From: Puia dinghuensis
GTDB taxonomy: Bacteria > Bacteroidota > Bacteroidia > Chitinophagales > Chitinophagaceae
Reading direction: 5' to 3'
NCBI GenBank assembly: GCA_026224995.1
Contig: JAMFRX010000711.1
Span: 1 to 6,139, forward strand
Length of the DNA: 6,139 bases
The position numbers and the translations under genes were made by a program. Below are positions 1-4,586 of the stretch, piece after piece. Every line of letters begins with the position of its first letter. Position 1 is the first letter of the stretch. Below the pieces are notes generated by a model that made no database searches, had not been told where the DNA came from, and saw nothing but the letters and a program-made list of their open reading frames with translations.

Positions 1-1561
1 CTTTGAACTCACGGATCTTGTGATCTTCTATCTCCCAGATCTTGTTGGCCGTCCGCTGGATAAAATATCGGTCGTGGATCACCAGCAGCAAGCTGCCTTC
101 GTATTTATTGAGGGCGTCGATGAGCAGGTCGCAGGAGTGCATGTCCAGGTGGTTGGTTGGCTCATCGAGCAGCAGGAAGTTGGCTTTGCTGACGATGGTC
201 TTGGCCAGGGCTACCCTGGCTTTTTCGCCGCCGCTGAGCACCTTGATCTTCTTGTCCACGTCGTCGCCGCTAAAGAGGAAGCAGCCCAGCAGGACACGCA
301 GCTCGAGGTCCGTTTTCTGGCTGCCACAGGTCTGCATTTCTTCGAGCACGGTGTTGTTGACATCCAGCGCTTCCATCTGGTGCTGGGCATAGAAGCTCTC
401 TTCCACGTTGTGGCCCCAGATGCGTTCGCCTTCGAAAGGTTCCGCACCGGCGACCATCCGAAGCAGGGTGGACTTACCCTTGCCATTCGCGCCGATGAGG
501 GCGATCTTGTCGCCGCGGTCGATCTCTGCCGACGCATCGTCTACTATGGAGATAGGGCCGAAATGCTTGGTAGCGCCTTTGAGGGTCGCCAGTACCCGGC
601 CGGGTGTCTTGTCGACGCGGAAATTGATCTTGATATTGGGGCGTTCGATCTCAATGTCTTCGATGCGATCGATCTTGTCGAGTCTCTTCATGGCGCTCTG
701 GGCAGCCGCGGCCTTGGAGGCCTTGGCCCGGAAACGCTCGATGAACCGTTCCTGCTGACGGATATAGTCCTGCTGGTTCTCGAAGGCGCGCTGCTGAAGC
801 TCTACCCGCTGTACTTTTTCCGTCTCGTAGAAGCTGTAGTTGCCATTGTAGATGTGCAGCTCCTTTTGGTAGAGCTCTACGATCTTGGTCACCATCCGGT
901 TGAGGAAGTATTTGTCGTGGCTCACGATGATCACGGAACCCTGGTAGTGCTGGAGGTACTTCTCCAGCCATTCGATGGATGGAAGGTCCATGTGGTTGGT
1001 GGGCTCATCCAGCAGCAGCAGCTCCGGCTTCTGGAGGATCATCTTGGCCAGGAGCACCCGCATCCGCCAGCCGCCGCTGAACTCACGGAAAGGCCTTTGC
1101 AGGTCGGCATTGGCGAAGCCAAGCCCCTGAAGGATCTCCTCCGTGCGGTGATGGATGGTGTAGCCGTCAAGGACGTCCATTTCGTGGAGGGCGTCGGTAT
1201 ACTGGATCAGGAGGTCGTTGTTCTCATGGTCCTTCTCCAGCCGCTTTCCGAGCTCGTCGATCTCCTTTTCCAGCTGAAGCACCCGCTCGAAGGCGGTCAT
1301 GGCCACCTCCAGGATGGACCCATTGGTGTCGAAGCTCAGGAGGTCCTGGTGCAGGTAGCCGATAGTCGTGCTGCGGCTCCGCTCCACCGTTCCTTCCGAG
1401 GGCATGTACTCGCCCGCAAATAGTTTTAACAACGTGGATTTCCCTGTTCCGTTATAGCCGATCAGGCCGATGCGCTCGTTGGGTTGGATATGCCAGGTGG
1501 CGTCTTTTACAATTATACGGGCACCAAATTCAAAAGTTACGTTCTGCAGTCCTGCTAACAT
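1..1561 (-). CDS. ABC-F family ATPase (ribosome-associated, two ABC domains), 3' end beyond window
   Basis: This protein should bind two ATPs between tandem ABC domains and act in the cytosol on the ribosomal E site, as ABC-F factors (EttA, Uup, YheS types) do in translation or antibiotic protection. It has no membrane segments. The 520 codons in the window show Walker A GYNGTGKS (35-42), signature FSGGWRMRV (161-169), Walker B LLLLDEPTNHMD (181-192) and H-switch SHDKYF (214-219). A charged helical linker follows at about 240-320 (RFRAKASKAAAAQS region), where the P-site tRNA-interacting motif lies in the family. The second domain has Walker A GANGKGKS (357-364), signature LSGGEKARV (442-450) and Walker B LLLDEPTNHLD (463-473). 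Its H-switch reads VIHDRYF (494-500), with Ile where Ser is usual. The ATG at 1561 is the only upstream choice because an in-frame TAA lies at 1573-1571. The C-terminal end is missing. The family is certain; the subfamily is not, so no symbol is given. Confidence 0.95.
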   Translation of the reverse strand, partial: MLAGLQNVTFEFGARIIVKDATWHIQPNERIGLIGYNGTGKSTLLKLFAGEYMPSEGTVERSRSTTIGYLHQDLLSFDTNGSILEVAMTAFERVLQLEKEIDELGKRLEKDHENNDLLIQYTDALHEMDVLDGYTIHHRTEEILQGLGFANADLQRPFREFSGGWRMRVLLAKMILQKPELLLLDEPTNHMDLPSIEWLEKYLQHYQGSVIIVSHDKYFLNRMVTKIVELYQKELHIYNGNYSFYETEKVQRVELQQRAFENQQDYIRQQERFIERFRAKASKAAAAQSAMKRLDKIDRIEDIEIERPNIKINFRVDKTPGRVLATLKGATKHFGPISIVDDASAEIDRGDKIALIGANGKGKSTLLRMVAGAEPFEGERIWGHNVEESFYAQHQMEALDVNNTVLEEMQTCGSQKTDLELRVLLGCFLFSGDDVDKKIKVLSGGEKARVALAKTIVSKANFLLLDEPTNHLDMHSCDLLIDALNKYEGSLLLVIHDRYFIQRTANKIWEIEDHKIREFK

Positions 1562-1565
1562 GGTG

Positions 1566-1599
1566 CAAAATTATGCAAAAACGGGCACAACCGAGCAAA
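1566..1599 (-). promoter_or_regulatory. Bacteroidota-type promoter of the ABC-F gene
   Basis: Read on the minus strand, TAATTTTG (1573-1566) matches the Bacteroidota -7 consensus TAnnTTTG exactly and is followed by C. TTTG (1599-1596) lies 22 bp upstream as a possible -33 element, slightly far. The -7 box ends only 4 nt before the ATG, so transcription would start at or very near the start codon. No Shine-Dalgarno sequence fits. The motif match is seen; promoter activity is inferred. Confidence 0.55.
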
Positions 1600-1789
1600 C
1601 GAAGGTTGCGAACGTTCCCGAGGGGACCGAAGGGAACGACCGAGGCAAAGCGAGGAACGAAGCTTTGACGAAGGTCTGACTGGGCCCGAGCGCTCGCGAA
1701 GGGCCCGAACGAGAGCCGAGCCAGTGGCTCGGGTCAAAGTTCTAAGCAGGTCCGACGAAGTTCTCGTTGCCGTAAGGCAGACTTTCGAT
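1592..1789. repeat. CGA-rich, inverted-repeat-dense intergenic block
   Basis: This noncoding stretch lies between two divergent promoters. From 1592 to 1826 the plus strand holds 20 CGA trinucleotides but only 4 TCG, and the first six CGA fall 8-10 bp apart (1592, 1600, 1609, 1619, 1628, 1637). Several hairpins are visible. CGTTCCC (1613-1619) pairs with GGGAACG (1632-1638). GGGCCC (1682-1687) pairs with GGGCCC (1701-1706). CCGAGCC (1716-1722) pairs with GGCTCGG (1726-1732) over a 3-nt loop. TGCC (1768-1771) pairs with GGCA (1776-1779) around a GTAA loop. CTTTGAC (1663-1669) could also pair at long range with GTCAAAG (1733-1739). It has no convincing protein-coding content. It may be a dispersed extragenic palindromic repeat or a small structured RNA; its identity is unknown. 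Confidence 0.55.
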
Positions 1790-1814
1790 GTTTGGCGCCG
1801 AAGGATTATATTTG
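1783..1814 (+). promoter_or_regulatory. Bacteroidota-type promoter of the DUF3347 gene
   Basis: TATATTTG (1807-1814), followed by C, matches the TAnnTTTG -7 consensus exactly. A weak -33 candidate, TTTC (1783-1786), lies 20 bp upstream, one mismatch from TTTG. Transcription would begin near 1820, giving a 5' leader of about 40 nt before the ATG at 1863. The -7 box lies almost entirely within the apical loop of the inverted repeat at 1790-1837, so a dimeric regulator bound there would cover the promoter. Confidence 0.55.
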
Positions 1815-1837
1815 CATGCAATCCGAAGGCGCCAAAC
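1790..1837. repeat. Perfect 10-bp inverted repeat enclosing the -7 box (possible operator)
   Basis: GTTTGGCGCC (1790-1799) is the exact reverse complement of GGCGCCAAAC (1828-1837). Inside, a second pair, GGATT (1803-1807) and AATCC (1820-1824), is separated from the outer arms by GAA on both sides. The result is a symmetric two-tier structure with a 12-nt loop. The loop carries most of the TATATTTG promoter box. No T-tract follows, so a terminator is unlikely. An operator for a dimeric repressor is the simplest reading. A structured element belonging to the adjacent repeat block is the alternative. Confidence 0.6.
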
Positions 1838-1862
1838 CACCTTTGAAAAAAAATTTGTTTAA

Positions 1863-2480
1863 ATGAAGAAATTCGTCTTGTTGATCGTTGTTTTTATTGC
1901 TGCAGGTTTACTGGCCTACAAATTATTGTCGGACAAGCCCGTCGGGCAGCAGTCACACGACGACCGGGCGCTCAGGATCTCCAAGAACACGGCGGCGTTC
2001 AATAATGCCTTCGGCTCGGTGCTGGATAATTATTTTGCGCTCCATGATGCCCTGGTGAACTGGGATACCCTGAAGGCCGACCAGGCAGCCTATGCGCTGG
2101 CGGCCAAGACTGACAGCCTGCCGATCAGACAGGTCCGCGGGGACAGCGGCATCATCCTTACGGCCCAGAGCATGGCCGCCAGCTTAAGCGGGGATGCAAA
2201 GGGCTTTTCGGCTAGCGCGGGGTACGAAGGCCGGCGCCAGACCTTCAATACCGTGACCGACGACCTCTATAACCTGCTTCGCACCGTTCAGTACGACCAG
2301 TCGAAGATCTACCATATCCGGTGCCCGATGGCGTTCAAAGACAGCCTCGAAGGGTTTTGGCTAAGCAATACGCCGGAGATCGCGAATCCCTATCTTGGGA
2401 ACAAGCACCCGGTCTACAAGGCTAAAATGGTCACCTGCGGGGAGATCATCGACTCTTTTCCCCTGCCGAAGAAGAATTAA
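1863..2480 (+). CDS. Exported/membrane-anchored DUF3347 domain protein
   Basis: This is a 205-aa protein with one N-terminal hydrophobic segment (about residues 4-22, after MKK), which is either an uncleaved anchor or a signal peptide. There is no lipobox cysteine. The remainder fits the DUF3347 pattern. A helical start contains YFALHDALVNWD (57-68), and the characteristic C-terminal set follows: CPMAF (154-158), WLS (166-168), NPYLG (175-179) and CGEI (192-195). In Bacteroidota this domain occurs alone or fused to CusB-like metal-efflux adaptors. Cys154 and Cys192 could form a disulfide or bind metal, but that is inference. The start is fixed by an in-frame TAA directly before the ATG. Upstream is AT-rich DNA without a Shine-Dalgarno site, as is normal for the phylum. 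No metal-transport gene lies nearby, so the substrate is unknown. The stop overlaps the convergent gene by 4 bp. Confidence 0.85.
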   Translation: MKKFVLLIVVFIAAGLLAYKLLSDKPVGQQSHDDRALRISKNTAAFNNAFGSVLDNYFALHDALVNWDTLKADQAAYALAAKTDSLPIRQVRGDSGIILTAQSMAASLSGDAKGFSASAGYEGRRQTFNTVTDDLYNLLRTVQYDQSKIYHIRCPMAFKDSLEGFWLSNTPEIANPYLGNKHPVYKAKMVTCGEIIDSFPLPKKN

Positions 2481-3337
2481 GGCTTAAAGACGAAATGTAC
2501 GGCGGCGCTTTTCTCCTCGGTGGAGGAGAGGAAGACCTCGAATTTCTGGTCTCCGGCCGTCACCAGCATCAAAGCCGTATTGGGCGGGATATCGCCTAAA
2601 TTATCCGCATACATCACCAGCTCGTACTGAACGCCGGGAAGGGCATTGAAATGGATGGTCAGAGGCCTGTCGGTCAGCATTTTCCGATAAAGCAGGAGCT
2701 TGTCGTTGATCAGCACGGTCACCGTATCGTGATCGATCTCGGCGTTGTCGTAGAGCTCTATCTTTATATCGGCGCTGTTGACGGTCACCGATTTTACCAC
2801 TTCTTTCTCCCGCGGCTGCAGGTGCAGGGTAGCCTGCTGCATGGCCAGGGTGTCGTTCTGATCGACGTCGACGGGGAAGTCGGACTGGCTGGCTTTCTTT
2901 AGCCGGATCTTGCCGGGGGGGCAGACCAGGTGTTTTTCAGAATACAGCCCTTTCCAGTCGCCGGCCAGCTCTTCCAGGTCACCGGTTTTCGAATAGCTAA
3001 GGTCATAGGTCTTGCTACAGGGCAGGCAATCGGGGGGGATATCGGCCTCCAGGACCTTGTCCTCTATGATGACCAGCCGGTGTGTCTTGGCGTTATAGCG
3101 TCCCGTGAAGCTCATCTTTACGAAGTGCGTCTTATCATAATAGTCATAGGCCCTTCCTATGATCCTGTCATTGGCGAAATTGATCTGCAGTTCCAGGAAA
3201 TAGCTGGGATAGCAGCCGCCGGCGCCCTGGGTCAGGGTGCCTTTCCAGATGCCGTTGAGGTCTTCGGCCTTCAGGCAGAGGGACGCCAGAGACAGCAGCA
3301 GGGCCAGGCAGCCTGTTATGAAATAGCTATTTCGCAT
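2477..3337 (-). CDS. Exported protein of unknown function, shorter paralogue of the upstream gene
   Basis: This is a 286-aa protein, the second gene of a two-gene operon. A signal peptide (residues 1 to about 24, cleavage likely near LKA-ED) sends it to the periplasm or beyond. ITGC (7-10) resembles a lipobox but lies too close to the N-terminus to be persuasive. The N-terminal domain (about 25-150) opens with DLNGIWKG, a GxW start like that of lipocalin-type barrels, and contains C104-x2-C107 and C139. The C-terminal module (about 180-286) carries IDHDTVTV (201-208), MLTDRP (220-225) and DIPPNTALMLV (249-259). Both domains align with the 381-aa neighbour, but the Pro/Ala linker is absent; here only about 30 residues join them. 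The ATG lies inside the end of the upstream gene (11-bp overlap), suggesting translational coupling. No enzyme motif is seen. A sensor, binding or surface role cannot be decided from the sequence. Confidence 0.85.
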   Translation of the reverse strand: MRNSYFITGCLALLLSLASLCLKAEDLNGIWKGTLTQGAGGCYPSYFLELQINFANDRIIGRAYDYYDKTHFVKMSFTGRYNAKTHRLVIIEDKVLEADIPPDCLPCSKTYDLSYSKTGDLEELAGDWKGLYSEKHLVCPPGKIRLKKASQSDFPVDVDQNDTLAMQQATLHLQPREKEVVKSVTVNSADIKIELYDNAEIDHDTVTVLINDKLLLYRKMLTDRPLTIHFNALPGVQYELVMYADNLGDIPPNTALMLVTAGDQKFEVFLSSTEEKSAAVHFVFKP

Positions 3338-4472
3338 ATTCGAATTTGATTACCGCGTTCTTTTGTTCGGTAGAGGTGATCCTGACCTCGTATTCCTTAT
3401 CCCCGGCCTTCACGATCATCAGGGAGGTGTTGGGCGGGATCTCTCCTTCGTTATCGGCTACCATGACGACTTCGTGGTAGGCGTTGCTCTCGTCCAGGTG
3501 CAGGGTGACGACGATCGGGCGGTCGGTCAGCATGGCGTGCAGGATCACCGGCCGGTTGTCCAGATAGACCGATACGGTATCATGGTCGATGGCGCCGTCG
3601 TCGTAGATGTTGAGGGTGACCTCGGTGGTATGTACGACGATCGTTTTGACCACCGGGTTCTCCCGGTCCTTGATCACGCCGGGTACGATGGTCGGGAATT
3701 TCCGGCCGATGCCGCCGCTGCTGTCGTTGCCGGGCTGCTGCATCGTTTGATTATGGACGGTGGCTCTGGACATGGGCGGAGGAACGGGGGCCGGCGGTGC
3801 GGTTGGCGCCTTGCGGGCCGTCGTCGTGGGTTTCGGCGTGGGGGCGCCCGGGGCGGGTTTTGCCGCCGGCTTATTGGCGGGCGGCGTCGTGCTGGCGACT
3901 GAAGGCGGCTTGGCGACCGGATGGCTTGCCGCTGGCGGTGCCGTTTTTGCCGTGGACGGGGGCCTGGCGGCCTTGAGCTCTTTTTCGCGCTTGACGACAA
4001 AAGGCTCCGGATAGAAATCCGAGGTCGTTACCTTCCGGAGGAAGACGGTACCCCGGCCGCAGTTGCTGGAGTCGCGGATGTTCATGCTCACATATGTTCC
4101 TTCCAGGAACTCTTCGTCGCCCGACTTGGAATATTGCAGAAAGCAGGTCATGATGCAGACGTCGCCGGTGGAATTGCGGACTTCCAGGAGCTTCCCTTCC
4201 TGGAGCATGATCTTTTGCGTTTTAGGGTTGACGGTGCCGACCGCCGCTGCCTTGCCGTAAAAGAAAGAGGAGAGATAGGAATAGGTCACGCCTTCGAATG
4301 CTTTGCCATGCTGGGCGATCTGCACTTCGAAGCGATACCGGTCATCGAATACCGTAGACCGCATGGAGGTGGCGCTGGACGAGCGGAAATGGCCTTGCCA
4401 GATACCGGTGATGTCCTGGGCTTGCAGTAAGATGGGTGCAATAAAAAAAAGGAAAAGATAAAGTCTCCTCAT
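3327..4472 (-). CDS. Exported protein of unknown function with Pro/Ala-rich linker
   Basis: This is a 381-aa protein, the first gene of the operon. The signal peptide is residues 1-19, with likely cleavage after QAQ. The N-terminal domain (20 to about 155) starts DITGIWQGHF, is beta-rich in appearance, and has C106-x3-C110 and C138 matching cysteines in the 286-aa paralogue. Residues about 166-236 form a low-complexity Pro/Ala/Thr/Lys linker. The C-terminal module (about 275-381) contains IYDDGAIDHDTVSVYLDN (289-306), MLTDRP (314-319) and GEIPPNTSLMIV (343-354). I associate this module with exported Bacteroidota proteins, where it is often the tail of larger proteins. An in-frame ATG-TAG just upstream fixes the start at 4472, and GAGGA (4487-4483) is a possible Shine-Dalgarno site 10 nt away. 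The linker suggests two domains that move independently, perhaps spanning cell-wall space. The function is unknown. Confidence 0.87.
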   Translation of the reverse strand: MRRLYLFLFFIAPILLQAQDITGIWQGHFRSSSATSMRSTVFDDRYRFEVQIAQHGKAFEGVTYSYLSSFFYGKAAAVGTVNPKTQKIMLQEGKLLEVRNSTGDVCIMTCFLQYSKSGDEEFLEGTYVSMNIRDSSNCGRGTVFLRKVTTSDFYPEPFVVKREKELKAARPPSTAKTAPPAASHPVAKPPSVASTTPPANKPAAKPAPGAPTPKPTTTARKAPTAPPAPVPPPMSRATVHNQTMQQPGNDSSGGIGRKFPTIVPGVIKDRENPVVKTIVVHTTEVTLNIYDDGAIDHDTVSVYLDNRPVILHAMLTDRPIVVTLHLDESNAYHEVVMVADNEGEIPPNTSLMIVKAGDKEYEVRITSTEQKNAVIKFEYAK

Positions 4473-4490
4473 AGTCTACATTTCCTCGGG

Positions 4491-4499
4491 CAAATTATA
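4491..4499 (-). promoter_or_regulatory. Candidate promoter of the two-gene exported-protein operon
   Basis: On the minus strand TATAATTTG (4499-4491) is followed by C. It resembles the -7 consensus TAnnTTTG with one extra base between TA and TTTG, and it also contains a TATAAT hexamer. No good -33 TTTG is seen at the expected distance. The box ends 18 nt before the ATG at 4472, so the leader would be about 10-15 nt. It lies in an AT-rich stretch (4491-4520) shared with the divergent thrS promoter region. Confidence 0.4.
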
Positions 4500-4571
4500 C
4501 AATTAAATTATTCTAATCCGTACCATTTGTAAAAATACGGTCTGGTGACCAACGGTGTCGTCCGAATCTGT

Positions 4572-4579
4572 TAAATTTG
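4572..4579 (+). promoter_or_regulatory. Bacteroidota-type -7 promoter box of thrS
   Basis: TAAATTTG, followed by CACC, matches TAnnTTTG exactly and ends 7 nt before the thrS ATG. The first three bases are also an in-frame TAA that rules out a longer protein. A -33 element is not obvious. The transcript would be leaderless or nearly so. That leaves no space for an E. coli-style ThrS translational operator or a T-box, so leader-based autoregulation is unlikely. Confidence 0.55.
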
Positions 4580-4586
4580 CACCCTT

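Noticed and set aside
20..1423. A 467-codon open frame on the plus strand opposite the ABC-F gene
   Set aside because: The minus strand encodes a complete set of ABC-F motifs in register. The plus-strand protein has no recognisable domain and is a product of antisense reading of GC-rich codons.
7..1561. Antibiotic-resistance ABC-F (Vga, Msr or Lsa type)
   Set aside because: The motifs show the ABC-F family only. The linker resembles housekeeping types, and no resistance genes or mobile elements are nearby.
1555..1821. An 88-codon minus-strand frame across the intergenic region
   Set aside because: It is Arg/Ser/Leu-rich with no domain. Its composition follows from the CGA-rich repeat block, and it overlaps the ABC-F promoter and start.
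1592..1837. CRISPR array or transposon ends as an explanation of the repeat-rich intergenic block
   Set aside because: There is no repeat-spacer unit of constant length, no cas or transposase gene, and no target-site duplication visible around the inverted repeats.
2512..2529. A 7-bp hairpin (TCTCCTC with GAGGAGA, 4-nt loop) 32 nt past the DUF3347 stop, considered as a terminator
   Set aside because: No T-tract follows on either strand, and it lies inside the coding sequence of the 286-aa gene, where it encodes Ser-Thr-Glu-Glu residues.
3363..4014. Gly/Arg-rich open frames on both strands across the 381-aa gene (plus 3363-3902 and 3760-4014; minus 3674-4000)
   Set aside because: They are shadows of the GC-rich Pro/Ala linker. 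The chosen minus-strand frame has a signal peptide and aligns with its paralogue on both sides of the linker.
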